Below the pieces are notes generated by a model. The model had not been told where the DNA came from. It ran no database searches and worked only from the letters and a program-made list of their open reading frames with translations. The translations under genes were made by a program, and so were the position numbers. Below, piece by piece: positions 1-8,535 of a DNA stretch of 64,000 bases (the stretch's first letter is position 1; every line of letters begins with the position of its first letter). This DNA is from JASHPR01 sp963808705 (GTDB lineage Bacteria; Actinomycetota; Actinomycetes; Streptosporangiales; Streptosporangiaceae): contig CAWEHB010000016.1 in NCBI GenBank assembly GCA_963808705.1, positions 1,043,735 to 1,107,734 of the forward strand. The letters are read 5' to 3'.

Positions 1-280
1 CCCGGTAGGCAATCACGGACACAGCCGCGCCGAGCACGATCAGCGGGACGCCGAGCACGTGACGGCCCCACGGGACGCCGGGAAACGGCGGCAGCAGCTG
101 AACGATCCCCAGCCCGGCCACGACCAGCGCCAGCGCGGTCCGGTTCCAGGCCAGGAACGTGCGTTCGTTGGCGAGCGTGAACCGGGCGTCCGGCTCGGTG
201 CCTGCGTCCGATGGCCCAGGATCGAGATCGTCGTGACCGTCGCGGCTGCTCGTCGCTCCTCCACCGGCGCCCTTGCCCGA
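1..280 (-). CDS. Partial DUF202/YidH-family membrane protein
   Basis: The minus-strand frame reads a DUF202-type protein: an acidic linker, the family signature LANERTFLAWNRTALAL, a hydrophobic helix (VVAGLGIVQLLPPFPG) and the start of a second helix that runs off the left edge. DUF202 proteins are small inner-membrane proteins of unknown function. The frame has a stop at 281-283, and no ATG, GTG or TTG lies between that stop and the conserved core, so the start cannot be placed. The true start may use a rare codon, or a base may be missing in this GC-rich stretch. Family identity is fairly safe; the 5' end is not. Confidence 0.6.
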
Positions 281-418
281 TTAGCTCACCAATGGTGACA
301 CGCGCGGGCCGCCGCGAGTGATCCGGCATGCCAATCTCGCGCACGGGCCGGCGCGACCCGGTCGGCAACTATCCAGGCTATGCACAGCATCCTTTCAGTG
401 AATGGTCAGGCTCGTGGC

Positions 419-424
419 TATAGT
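419..424 (+). promoter_or_regulatory. Possible -10 box (TATAGT) upstream of the Rrf2 gene
   Basis: TATAGT sits about 150 bases before the Rrf2 start, in the divergent gap with the DUF202 gene. No good -35 hexamer is seen at 16-18 bases. If used, the transcript would have a long leader containing two strong hairpins. A second -10-like box, CATAAT at 561-566, ends 7 bases before the ATG and would give a nearly leaderless mRNA. Confidence 0.3.
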
Positions 425-430
425 TGAGGT

Positions 431-504
431 GGCGCCCCCCGGCTCCCCAGACCGCGCCGGGGGGCGCCCACAAGCGCGCCCCGCCGGCCCGGCCGGCGGG
501 GCGC
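431..504 (+). repeat. Two tandem perfect 12-bp stem-loops before the Rrf2 gene
   Basis: Hairpin one has arms 431-442 and 457-468 (GGCGCCCCCCGG and its complement) with a 14-base loop. Hairpin two has arms 476-487 and 493-504 (GCGCCCCGCCGG and its complement) with a 5-base loop. Neither is followed by a T-run. Both lie in the divergent region between the DUF202 gene and the Rrf2 gene, so they do not end an obvious upstream gene. They may act as leader structures, factor-dependent terminators or operators. Confidence 0.6.
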
Positions 505-573
505 CCGCCATTTCGGGCCCGGCCACCCGTGCCCGTCACCGACCAGGCGCCTCGGGGCGGCATAATGCTTGAC

Positions 574-1026
574 ATGCGTTTGTCCGCCCGCGCCGACTAC
601 GCCCTGCGTGCTGCCATCGAGCTCGCGGCCGCCAGCGGCGGCGGCCACGTCACCGCCGACCAGCTGGCCAGGACTCAGGGCATTCCCGGTAAGTTTCTCG
701 AAGCCATCCTGACCCAGCTCCGCCGCGGCGGGCTGGTCCGCAGCCAGCGCGGCCCGGACGGGGGATTCTGGCTGGCCCGGCCCGCCTCCGAGATCTCGCT
801 GGCCGACATCATCCGGGCCATCGACGGGCCGCTCGTCGGCGTGCGCGGCGAGCGCCCGGAGAACCTCGGCTATATCGGCGCCGCCGAGCCGCTGCAGACC
901 GTGTGGATCGCGCTGCGGGCCAACGAGCGGGCCATCCTCGAGGACGTGACGCTGGAGCACATCGTGTCCGGCCAGCTGCCCGAGAGCGTGGTCAAGCTCG
1001 CCGACGATCCGCGCGCCTGGGTGTAA
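574..1026 (+). CDS. Rrf2-family transcriptional regulator lacking Fe-S cysteines
   Basis: A 150-residue protein with the Rrf2 layout: N-terminal MRLSARADYALRAAIELA, a winged helix with the recognition segment IPGKFLEAILTQLRRGGLV, the wing SQRGPDGGFWLARP, and the helix EISLADIIRAIDGPL. IscR and NsrR sense Fe-S status or nitric oxide through three cysteines; this protein has no cysteine at all, so it cannot bind a cluster that way and probably senses another ligand or redox state. The ATG at 574 starts exactly at the conserved N terminus; the same frame is open further upstream, but that part is not Rrf2-like. It converges with the ClgR-like gene across a 23-base gap. Confidence 0.88.
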   Translation: MRLSARADYALRAAIELAAASGGGHVTADQLARTQGIPGKFLEAILTQLRRGGLVRSQRGPDGGFWLARPASEISLADIIRAIDGPLVGVRGERPENLGYIGAAEPLQTVWIALRANERAILEDVTLEHIVSGQLPESVVKLADDPRAWV

Positions 1027-1049
1027 CCGCCGGGGTAGCGGAGCGCCGC

Positions 1050-1514
1050 TCAGATCGAGATCGGCACCATGTCCTTTATGTCGCTGATGCCGCGGGTGAC
1101 CTGCTCGAACTCGGGCTGGCCCGGCGGCATAGCGGCGAACCTGGTGCCACCCGCCGCCGCGACCTTCGGCTCGGGGGCGCGCTCCAGCCGGATCGGGTCG
1201 GCCGGGGCGCCGGGCTCTGGCACGCTGGCCACGTCGGGCGGCAGTTCCCTGACGCCGGCGAAGACGGGCTCGCTCTGCAGTTCCGCCAGGGCGAAGCTGT
1301 CGGACACCTCCCTGAGCACCTGCGACAGGGGCGCGCCGAGGGCACCGCAGATCGAGGCGAGCAGCTCGGACGAGGCTTCCTTCTGGCCGCGCTCTACCTC
1401 GGACAGATATCCGAGCGACACGCGCGCAGCGGCGGACACCTCACGGAGGGTGCGACCCTGCCGGAGACGCAGCCGCCGCAGCGCGTCACCGAGCAAGTGA
1501 CGAAGCAGGACCAT
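1050..1514 (-). CDS. ClgR/XRE-type helix-turn-helix regulator
   Basis: A 154-residue protein with a Cro/C1-type helix-turn-helix at about residues 6-65 (LRLRQGRTLREVSAAARVS, then GYLSEVERGQKEAS) and a less ordered C-terminal half ending DIKDMVPISI. This is the form and position of ClgR in actinomycetes, which activates clp protease and stress genes and usually lies next to cinA and pgsA. Its gene is followed, in transcription order, by no other gene on this strand in the window. The ATG at 1514 has a GGGAG motif about ten bases upstream. Identity as ClgR itself rests on synteny and length; the HTH family is clear. Confidence 0.8.
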   Translation of the reverse strand: MVLLRHLLGDALRRLRLRQGRTLREVSAAARVSLGYLSEVERGQKEASSELLASICGALGAPLSQVLREVSDSFALAELQSEPVFAGVRELPPDVASVPEPGAPADPIRLERAPEPKVAAAGGTRFAAMPPGQPEFEQVTRGISDIKDMVPISI

Positions 1515-1621
1515 CGCCGCACTCCCTTCCCGGGGCCTTCCGCTGTCCCCTCCACCGTACCTGTCCTTACGGACCGTGCGGGAGAGGTCCCAGCCGCGTG
1601 TTCAATGCCGTAACGCTGTAA

Positions 1622-2158
1622 TCATATGCCGTCTTCCCGTAGCACGCTCAACAGCAGGCCGAGCGACTGCTCGACGGTCGCGACGCGGATCTGGTGCCGG
1701 TCGCCGGAGAGCGCGAGGGAGCGCGCCGTGGTGCCGCCGCCCGCGGCGACCGCGATGTGCACCGTGCCCACCGGCTGGCCGTCCGCCGGGTCAGGGCCGG
1801 CCACGCCCGTGGTGGCGGCCGCTACCGCCGCTCCCATCCGGCGGCGCGCTCCTTCCGCCATGGCCGCGGCCACCGCGGGATGCACCGCGCCATGCCGCTC
1901 CAGCAGCCCGGACGGAACGCCGAGGAGCGCCGTCTTCAGGTCCGTCGCGTAGGTGACCACCGCGCCGCGGAAAGCCGCGGACGCGCCCGGGACCGAGGTC
2001 AGCGCCGTGGCGAGCATCCCGCCGGTGAGCGACTCGGCCACCGCGAGCGTGTCCCCCCGCGCCGTGAGCAGCCCGATGATCTCGCCGGAGAGCGCGCGGA
2101 TCCGGCTCCCGGTGCCCGGCCCGCCCGGGCTCTGCGCGCCCGGCCCGTGAGGACCCAT
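1622..2158 (-). CDS. cinA: CinA C-terminal-type nicotinamide-nucleotide amidase (PncC)
   Basis: A 178-residue protein with only the CinA C-terminal domain: ALSGEIIGLLTARGDTLAVAESLTGGMLA, the segment VVTYATDLKTALLGV, and TTGVAGPDPADGQPVGTVHIAV. The family deamidates nicotinamide mononucleotide to nicotinate mononucleotide, which recycles NAD breakdown products. The longer two-domain CinA form is absent; the open frame upstream is a shadow of pgsA. The ATG at 2158 has a GGGAGAGA ribosome site. pgsA ends 26 bases upstream, so the two are probably cotranscribed, as in other actinomycetes. Confidence 0.9.
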   Translation of the reverse strand: MGPHGPGAQSPGGPGTGSRIRALSGEIIGLLTARGDTLAVAESLTGGMLATALTSVPGASAAFRGAVVTYATDLKTALLGVPSGLLERHGAVHPAVAAAMAEGARRRMGAAVAAATTGVAGPDPADGQPVGTVHIAVAAGGGTTARSLALSGDRHQIRVATVEQSLGLLLSVLREDGI

Positions 2159-2184
2159 GATGTCTCTCCCTATCCTGCCGCCGA

Positions 2185-2814
2185 TCAGCCGTGCGCGGTC
2201 GCGCGGCGCAGGCGCACCGCGCGGGCCGCGTAGTCCGCGCCGGTCACCACCGTGACGACGAGCGCGACCGCCATCACAAGCTCGCGGACGACCCCGAAGG
2301 GCCCGGGCAGGATATAGAGCGCGATCGCGATCACCTGCAGCAGGGTCTTGGCCTTGCCGCCGCGGCTCGCGGCGATGACGCCGCGGGAGATGACCCAGAA
2401 GCGCAGGCCGGTGACGGCCAGCTCGCGGAACAGGATCACGCCCGTGACCCACCAGGGCAGCTCGCCGAGGTAAGACAGCACCACCAGCGCCGACCCGGTG
2501 AGGGCCTTGTCCGCGATCGGGTCCGCGATCTTGCCGAAGTCGGTGATCAGGCCCCGCCGCCGCGCCAGCTCGCCGTCGAGGAAGTCGGTGGCCGAGGCCA
2601 GGCCGAAGATGGCGCAGGCGGCGATCCGCCAGCCGTCTCCCCCGGCCAGCAGGCACACGATGAACACCGGCACCAGGCACAGCCGGAGCGCGGTCAGCAC
2701 GTTCGCGACATTGACCAGGCCTGGCGCCGCGGCGGCACCGGCGGTCCCGCGTTCACCCGCGGCGGCACCGGCGGTCCCGCGTTCACGCGCAGCGCCGGCG
2801 TCAGGCCGGCTCAA
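2185..2814 (-). CDS. pgsA: CDP-diacylglycerol--glycerol-3-phosphate 3-phosphatidyltransferase
   Basis: This integral membrane enzyme makes phosphatidylglycerol phosphate, the committed step to phosphatidylglycerol and cardiolipin. The CDP-alcohol phosphotransferase signature is complete (DGELAR, eight residues, G, three residues, D, three residues, D; around residues 80-105), and several membrane helices flank it. The start is uncertain: TTG at 2814 overlaps the rimO stop by 14 bases but has a weak ribosome site. The first 30 residues are low-complexity and include a duplicated GERGTAGAAA encoded by an exact 30-bp tandem repeat, so translation may begin further in. It belongs to the rimO-pgsA-cinA run. 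Confidence 0.9.
   Translation of the reverse strand: MSRPDAGAARERGTAGAAAGERGTAGAAAAPGLVNVANVLTALRLCLVPVFIVCLLAGGDGWRIAACAIFGLASATDFLDGELARRRGLITDFGKIADPIADKALTGSALVVLSYLGELPWWVTGVILFRELAVTGLRFWVISRGVIAASRGGKAKTLLQVIAIALYILPGPFGVVRELVMAVALVVTVVTGADYAARAVRLRRATAHG
2727..2786. repeat. 30-bp exact tandem duplication in the 5' end of pgsA
   Basis: Bases 2727-2756 and 2757-2786 are identical. The duplication is in frame and adds ten residues (ERGTAGAAA type) to a region before the first membrane helix. Confidence 0.9.
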
Positions 2815-4351
2815 CGCGCTGCGCGCCTCTCGCCGGCGGGGCGCCCGTGGTACCGGGCCCGGCGGTACCGATCACATCGGCCAGCAGATCGGCGCCTTCC
2901 GCGCCGGTCGCCCTGGCCCGGACCATGTCGCCCGCGGCGAGGCGGCCGCGGGCCCGCACCTCCGTGGTCCCGTCGACCTCCGGGGCCTGGTGCGCGGCGC
3001 GGCCGCAGTACCGCCCCCCGCCGAGCGGCTCCTCGATGAGGACGTCCACGATCTCGCCGGCGCGCTCCTCGGCCCGCTGGGCCATGAGCTCGTCCGCCAG
3101 GTCGGCGAGATCCTCGACCCGCCGCGCGATCTCGTCGGCCGGTACCTGCCCGGGCAGGGACGCTGCCTCGGTACCGTCCTCCTCGGAGTACCCGAAGATC
3201 CCGATGGCGTCGAGGCGGGCGTCGGTCAGGAAGCGGTGCAGCTCCGCCACGTCGGCCTCGGTCTCCCCCGGGAAGCCCACGATGAAGTTGGAACGCACGC
3301 CAGCCTCCGGGCAGGCCCGCCTGACCTGCTCCAGGAGCGCGCAGAAGCGCTCGCGGTCGCCGAACCGCCGCATGGCCCGCAGCACGCGGCCGCTGGCGTG
3401 CTGGAAGGACAGGTCGAAGTACGGCGCCACTCCGGGGGTCGAGGTCATGACCTCGATCAGGCCCGGCCGCAGCTCGGCGGGCTGCAGGTAGCTGATCCGC
3501 ACCCGCTCGATCCCCGGCACCGCCGCGAGCTCGGGGAGCACCGTCTCGAGCAGCCTCAGGTCGCCCAGGTCCTTGCCGTAGGAGGTGGAGTTCTCGCTGA
3601 CCAGGAAGAGCTCCCGCACTCCCTGGGCCGCCAGCCAGCCTGCCTCGGCCACCAGGTCCTGCGGCGGCCGGGACACGAACGCGCCGCGGAACGCGGGGAT
3701 GGCGCAGAAGCTGCACCGGCGGTCGCAGCCCGATGCGATCTTCAGCGGCGCCATGACGCCGCCGTCGAGCCGGCGGCGCAGCACCCGCGGCCCCGAGGCC
3801 GGGGCTATCCCCGGCGGGAGATCCGGCAGGACCGTCCGGGCGGCCGGGCCCGCGGCCGTCTCGTGCCCGGGGATGCGGCCGCCCGCGGCGTGCGGGCGCC
3901 CGGCCGGCGAGATCGGGAGCAGGCGCCTGCGGTCGCGGGGCTCGTGCGCGGCCCACCGCTGGCCGTCGAGCACCGCGTCGAGCCGGGCGGCGATGTCGCC
4001 GTAATCGTCGAAGCCGAGGACCTGGGCCTCCGGCAGCGCCTCGGCGAGGCCGGAGCCGTAACGTTCCGCCAGGCAGCCCGCGGCCACCACCTTCGCGCCG
4101 CCTGACCCGGCGCTGAGCAGCTCGTCGATCGATTCCTGCTTGGCCGCCTGGATGAAGCCGCAGGTGTTGACCAGGACCACGTCGGCGTCGGTGTCGGGTT
4201 CGAGCACGGTCCAGCCCGCGGCCTCGAGGCGGGCCGCGAGCTCTTCCGAGTCGACCTCATTCCGCGCGCAGCCCAGCGTGACCAGGCTCACGCGCTTCGC
4301 GGCGGCATGCTCCGCAGCGGGGCGACCTGCGGCGGGACGGCTCGATGACAC
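2801..4351 (-). CDS. rimO: Ribosomal protein S12 methylthiotransferase RimO
   Basis: A radical-SAM enzyme that adds a methylthio group to the conserved aspartate of ribosomal protein S12. The order of parts fits: N-terminal UPF0004 domain with cluster cysteines near residues 28, 64 and 93 (VTLGCARNEVDSE, VNTCGF, AAGCLAERYG), the radical SAM motif CDRRCSFC near residue 208, then a C-terminal TRAM domain. At 516 residues it is somewhat longer than usual because of a Pro/Arg/Gly-rich insert at about residues 135-190. It starts with GTG at 4351 and overlaps pgsA at its 3' end. Confidence 0.95.
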   Translation of the reverse strand: MSSSRPAAGRPAAEHAAAKRVSLVTLGCARNEVDSEELAARLEAAGWTVLEPDTDADVVLVNTCGFIQAAKQESIDELLSAGSGGAKVVAAGCLAERYGSGLAEALPEAQVLGFDDYGDIAARLDAVLDGQRWAAHEPRDRRRLLPISPAGRPHAAGGRIPGHETAAGPAARTVLPDLPPGIAPASGPRVLRRRLDGGVMAPLKIASGCDRRCSFCAIPAFRGAFVSRPPQDLVAEAGWLAAQGVRELFLVSENSTSYGKDLGDLRLLETVLPELAAVPGIERVRISYLQPAELRPGLIEVMTSTPGVAPYFDLSFQHASGRVLRAMRRFGDRERFCALLEQVRRACPEAGVRSNFIVGFPGETEADVAELHRFLTDARLDAIGIFGYSEEDGTEAASLPGQVPADEIARRVEDLADLADELMAQRAEERAGEIVDVLIEEPLGGGRYCGRAAHQAPEVDGTTEVRARGRLAAGDMVRARATGAEGADLLADVIGTAGPGTTGAPPARGAQRVEPA

Positions 4352-4438
4352 ACCGGCAGACTACGGTAACTCCGCCGGTGCGACGGCGCCGGCGGTGGCC
4401 GCGGAACCTGGCCTCCCCGGCCTCCTGCGCCGCTCCGG

Positions 4439-5191
4439 TCAGCCGACGGAGGCCTGCTGGCCAGGCCCGAGGCTGAGCGTGACCGGCTGGGTGGACCCGG
4501 CGGGCACCGGATTCTTCCCGTTCACCGTCAGCGAGACTCCGGCGGGATTGCCGAGCACCAGGCTCACCGCCTGGTTCTCGGTCCAGTTCATCGAGCTGCC
4601 GGGGTTGATGATGCCCTGGTAGATCTGGGTTCCGCTGGCCGTGGTGAGCTGGACCCAGCAGGCCTCGGTGGCCGTGATGCGGATCACCACCTCGTTGGCC
4701 AGCGCGGGCGGCGGAGGCGTGGCGGTCGGCTTCGGGTGCGCCGTGGGCTTGGCCGCGGGCTTGTGCGCCGTGGTGCCCACGTGCCGCGAGCCGGACGAGG
4801 ACGCGGCCGGCGGGGAGGATGACACCAGGTGGTACACGACCAGGCCGACGAGCACGGCGAGCGCCAGGACCATGGCCACGCTCCAGTTCGGCCCGCGGCG
4901 CTCCCTGATCTTGATCGGCGTGGCGGGCTCGAAGACATCGGCGGCGGAGATGGCCCGCGGTGCGCCCTGCGTCTCGTCGTACTCCCGGATCAGCGCCTCC
5001 GGGTCGGCGCCCACGGCCCGGGCGATGCTGCGGATATGGCCCCGGGCGTAGAAATCGCCGCCGCACGCGGAGTAATCACCGCGCTCGATCTCCCGGATGA
5101 TCGTCTCCCGGATGCAGGTTCGCTGGCTGACCTGCGTGACGGTGAGATCAGCCTGGCGGCGTGCCTCTGCCAGGGTGTCACCGATGCTCAC
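4439..5191 (-). CDS. RodZ-like membrane-anchored helix-turn-helix protein
   Basis: A 250-residue protein: N-terminal HTH_25 domain (SIGDTLAEARRQADLTVTQVSQRT), a basic stretch, one membrane helix (VAMVLALAVLVGLVVYHLV), a Ser/Pro/Thr-rich linker and an outer DUF4115-type domain (ACWVQLTTASGTQIYQGIINPG). This is the RodZ layout, linked to MreB and cell shape, though in actinomycetes the role is less well known. GTG at 5191 is chosen because GGAGG lies seven bases upstream and the family N terminus begins there; an ATG at 5227 in the same frame has no ribosome site. It sits between ftsK and rimO as in Streptomyces. Confidence 0.85.
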   Translation of the reverse strand: MSIGDTLAEARRQADLTVTQVSQRTCIRETIIREIERGDYSACGGDFYARGHIRSIARAVGADPEALIREYDETQGAPRAISAADVFEPATPIKIRERRGPNWSVAMVLALAVLVGLVVYHLVSSSPPAASSSGSRHVGTTAHKPAAKPTAHPKPTATPPPPALANEVVIRITATEACWVQLTTASGTQIYQGIINPGSSMNWTENQAVSLVLGNPAGVSLTVNGKNPVPAGSTQPVTLSLGPGQQASVG

Positions 5192-5361
5192 GCCGCGCCT
5201 CCACTCCTTGTCTTGCTGTGCTTTCATCGCTGTGCGCCGCCCGGGGAGGGACGGGTGCGGTGACAGCTGCCGGTCTTCCTTTGCGTTCCCTGCGTGAGGG
5301 GCCAGTCACCAAGTGTAGACATCCATCAGCCGGCCAACGGCGAGCCGACCCTCTTGACGGC

Positions 5362-5367
5362 ACTATA
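5362..5367 (-). promoter_or_regulatory. Possible -10 box (TATAGT) for the rodZ-like gene
   Basis: Read leftwards, TATAGT lies about 170 bases before the rodZ-like start in the 269-base gap after ftsK. It stands in an AT-richer patch (ctataagtat). No clear -35 is seen. Confidence 0.35.
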
Positions 5368-5460
5368 AGTATCCCGCGCCGGGCGGCTGGCCACGACCCC
5401 CGAACCCTCTGAACTCCCTCAGGAATCCGTCAGGGGCCGGTCAGCAATCCGGCCCGCGGA

Positions 5461-8202
5461 TCAGCTCTCGGGGCTGCCGCGCAAGGACGCGAGCAGCGCC
5501 CCGAGGTCGTCCGGCTTGACCAGCACGTCCCTGGCCTTGGAGCCCTCGCTGGGCCCGACCACGCCCCGGCTCTCCAGCAGGTCCATCAGCCGGCCTGCCT
5601 TGGCGAAGCCCACCCGCAGCTTGCGCTGCAGCATCGAGGTGGACCCGAACTGGGTGCTGACCACGAGCTCGGCGGCCTGCAGCAGGTACTCGAGGTCGTC
5701 CCCGATGTCCGCGTCGATCTCCCGCTGGTGGCCTTCCGGCGCGGCCACGTCGTCGCGGTAGGCGGGATCCGCCTGCTTCTTGCAGTGCGCGACGACCTCG
5801 CGGATCTCCTTCTCGGTCACGAACGCGTTCTGCAGCCGCAGCGGTTTGCTCGCGCCCATCGGCAGGAACAGGGAGTCACCCTGGCCGATCAGCTTCTCGG
5901 CGCCGGGCTGGTCCAGGATGACCCGGCTGTCGGTCAGGCTCGAGGTGGCGAACGCGAGCCGGGACGGCACGTTGGCCTTGATCAGCCCGGTCACCACGTC
6001 CACGCTCGGGCGCTGCGTCGCGAGCACCAGGTGGATGCCGGCCGCCCGGGCGAGCTGGGTGATCCGCACCACGGAGTCCTCGACGTCGCGCGGGGACACC
6101 ATCATCAGGTCGGCGAGCTCGTCGACGATCACCAGCAGGTAGGGGTACGGCTCGTAGACGCGCTCGCTGCCGGCCGGGGCGGCGAGCTTCCCCGAGCGCA
6201 CCGCCTTGTTGAAGTCGTCCAGGTGCCGGAACCCGGACGCCGCGAGGTCGTCGTAGCGGCGGTCCATCTCCCCGACCACCCACTGCAGCGCGTCCGCGGC
6301 CCGCTTGGGGTTGGTGATGATCGGGGTGATCAGGTGCGGGATGCCCTGGTAGGCGGCGAGCTCGACCCGCTTGGGGTCGATCAGGATCATCCGGACCTCG
6401 TCCGGGGTGGCCCGCAGCAGGACCGACGTGATCAGCCCGTTGATGCAAGTACTTTTGCCGGCCCCGGTCGCTCCGGCTATCAACATATGGGGCATCTTCG
6501 CGATGTTAGCCACTACATGTAGGCCCTCGACGTTCTTGCCGAGGCCGACCACCATCGGGTGGTGGTCGCTGGCCGCCGCCGGGGACCGCAGCACGTCGCC
6601 CAGGCTGACGATCTCCCGGTCGGCGTTGGGGATCTCCACCCCGATCGCGGACTTGCCCGGGATCGGGGACAGGATCCGCACGTCCGCGCTCTTCACCGCG
6701 TACGCGATGTTCTTCGACAGCGCGGTGACCCGCTCCACCTTGACGGCGGGGGCGAGCTCGATCTCGTACCTGGTCACGGTCGGCCCCCGGGTGAACCCGG
6801 TCACGTGGGCGTCCACCTCGAACTGCTCGAGCACCGCCGACAGCGCCTCGACCATGAGGTCGTTGGCGCGGGTGCGGGTCTTCGGCGCCGTCCCCGGCCG
6901 CAGCAGCGCCGCGGGCGGCAGCGTGTAGCTGGCGTCGCTGGCGCTGGTCAGCATGAGCTGCTCGCCGGGCTTGCGGTGATCAGCGCCGCCCGGCCCGGCC
7001 GAAGCGCCCGCCGGGACCTGCCGCCCGTCCGGGCCAGGCTCGGATCCGGACCACGGATCGCGCCATGACGTCCCGGCCGCGGCCGGGTCGGCAGGCTGTC
7101 CCCGCGACCCGGTGACCCCGGGGCCGTACGTCAGCGCCTCGCTGGCCGTGGCGTCCTCGGCGACCGGGGGCACCGCGGCCGCCGCTGCGGGCCGGGCGTC
7201 CCGGCCGGTACCCGCGCCGTCCCGGGGCAGGATCCCGCCCACCAGCGGCGTGTCGTAGGGCCGCTCGTGGTCGCCTGCCCCGATGGCTTCCTGCCGCTTG
7301 CGCCCGCGCCGGGCCAGCTGGCTGCCAGGGCGGCCGGCCTGGGCGGCGTCGCCCGCTTCGGCCTCGGCGTCGGCGTCATCGGCCCACTGGCCCCACAGGA
7401 CCCGCCGGCGCAGGCTGGCGAGCCGGGCCGGCACCCGGTGCAGCGGCGTTCCGGTGACCACCAGCAGGCCGAAGCCGGCGACCAGCGCGAGCAGCGGCGT
7501 CGCGATCCACGGCGTCACGGCCGCGACCAGTGGCGCCGACACCGCATAGCCGATGAAGCCGCCCGCCGCCCGGATCGCCGCCGTGCCGTCGGCCAGGCTG
7601 GGCGTCCCGTGGGCGATGTGCACCAGGCCGAGCATGCCGATGATCAGCGCCGCCCAGCCGATCACTATGCGGGCGATCTCCGCGTTCCGGTCCGGGTGCC
7701 GCAGGTAGCGCCAGGCCAGCAGGGCCAGCAGGATCGGTACCACCCAGGCCGCCGAGCCGAACCCGTTACGGACCGCGGCGGAAAGGTATCGGCCGACGAC
7801 GCTGCCCAGGTGCCACCAGACCGCCGCGGCCGTGATGATGGCCAGGCCCAGGATGGCCAGCCCGGCGCCGTCCCGGCGGTGGGCCGGATCCAGGTCGCGC
7901 GCGTTCCGGCCGAAGGCCCGGGCCGCGGCCCCGACCGTGTGCGCCAGGGCCATCCATACGCCCGTGATCGCGCCGACCATCCAGCCGACCAGGATCACGC
8001 CCGGGTTGGCCGAGGGCTTCCGGCCGTAGCGCCGCCCGGTCGGACGGCGGTAGCTCTTTCCCGGCCGCCCACCGCGCGACCGCGCGCTCGGCTTGCGGCC
8101 GGGGCTGCCACTGCCCCTCGGGCGCGCGGAACTCGCCGAGCGGGACCGCCCGGCCGTCCCGGGCTTCGAGCGCGCGGCAGTCTTCGGCGCACGGGTCGCC
8201 AT
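5461..8202 (-). CDS. ftsK: DNA translocase FtsK/SpoIIIE
   Basis: A 913-residue DNA pump that moves chromosomes through the closing septum. A basic Ser/Arg-rich N terminus of about 70 residues is followed by several membrane helices (to about residue 290), a variable linker, and the RecA-like motor with Walker A GATGAGKST near residue 577, Walker B YLLVIVDELADLMM and a C-terminal winged-helix gamma domain (STSMLQRKLRVGFAKAGRLMD). The ATG at 8202 is preceded by GGAG. The open frame continues far upstream but that part is antisense to the aminobenzoyl-CoA gene. The length matches Streptomyces FtsK. It is transcribed alone towards rodZ. Confidence 0.96.
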   Translation of the reverse strand: MATRAPKTAARSKPGTAGRSRSASSARPRGSGSPGRKPSARSRGGRPGKSYRRPTGRRYGRKPSANPGVILVGWMVGAITGVWMALAHTVGAAARAFGRNARDLDPAHRRDGAGLAILGLAIITAAAVWWHLGSVVGRYLSAAVRNGFGSAAWVVPILLALLAWRYLRHPDRNAEIARIVIGWAALIIGMLGLVHIAHGTPSLADGTAAIRAAGGFIGYAVSAPLVAAVTPWIATPLLALVAGFGLLVVTGTPLHRVPARLASLRRRVLWGQWADDADAEAEAGDAAQAGRPGSQLARRGRKRQEAIGAGDHERPYDTPLVGGILPRDGAGTGRDARPAAAAAVPPVAEDATASEALTYGPGVTGSRGQPADPAAAGTSWRDPWSGSEPGPDGRQVPAGASAGPGGADHRKPGEQLMLTSASDASYTLPPAALLRPGTAPKTRTRANDLMVEALSAVLEQFEVDAHVTGFTRGPTVTRYEIELAPAVKVERVTALSKNIAYAVKSADVRILSPIPGKSAIGVEIPNADREIVSLGDVLRSPAAASDHHPMVVGLGKNVEGLHVVANIAKMPHMLIAGATGAGKSTCINGLITSVLLRATPDEVRMILIDPKRVELAAYQGIPHLITPIITNPKRAADALQWVVGEMDRRYDDLAASGFRHLDDFNKAVRSGKLAAPAGSERVYEPYPYLLVIVDELADLMMVSPRDVEDSVVRITQLARAAGIHLVLATQRPSVDVVTGLIKANVPSRLAFATSSLTDSRVILDQPGAEKLIGQGDSLFLPMGASKPLRLQNAFVTEKEIREVVAHCKKQADPAYRDDVAAPEGHQREIDADIGDDLEYLLQAAELVVSTQFGSTSMLQRKLRVGFAKAGRLMDLLESRGVVGPSEGSKARDVLVKPDDLGALLASLRGSPES

Positions 8203-8297
8203 GATCTCCACGGTATCGGGCATTTCGCGCCAGGGCGAAGACCCAAAGCCCGTGTGTCGGCCTTGCCCGGTCTGCCCAGGACCGGACGAGGCCCACA

Positions 8298-8339
8298 AAT
8301 GTACCGGAAGGCCGACTATAGCCAGCCTTTTCGTACATT
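8298..8339. promoter_or_regulatory. Inverted repeat AATGTAC/GTACATT around a TATAGT box upstream of ftsK
   Basis: AATGTAC at 8298-8304 and its complement at 8333-8339 flank a leftward TATAGT (8315-8320). The spacing suggests an operator or a chance palindrome around the ftsK promoter. The rest of the 8203-8401 gap shows no gene. Confidence 0.35.
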
Positions 8340-8401
8340 CGCGGCGCGCCGCGGGGAGGGCGTGCGGCGGGACGCGGGCGGGCACCCAGTCAAGCGTTGT
8401 A

Positions 8402-8429
8402 TTGATGATCGTCGCTAGAACAGCATACT
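8402..8429 (+). promoter_or_regulatory. Likely sigma-70-type promoter of the aromatic cassette
   Basis: TTGATG (8402-8407) and CATACT (8424-8429) are separated by 16 bases, a good actinobacterial vegetative promoter. The GTG at 8446 and the preferred ATG at 8536 lie downstream. The ATACTG core recurs in the paaX/ligase intergenic region, so it could also be part of a PaaX site. Confidence 0.5.
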
Positions 8430-8535
8430 GTCGGAGAGGAGCCAGGTGGCGACGGGACGGGTGGCGAGGGGAACCGGTAGCGACGGGAACGGGAGCCGGC
8501 CCGGTGGCGGCGCGGAGAGGCCGGGGAGGCGGGGA

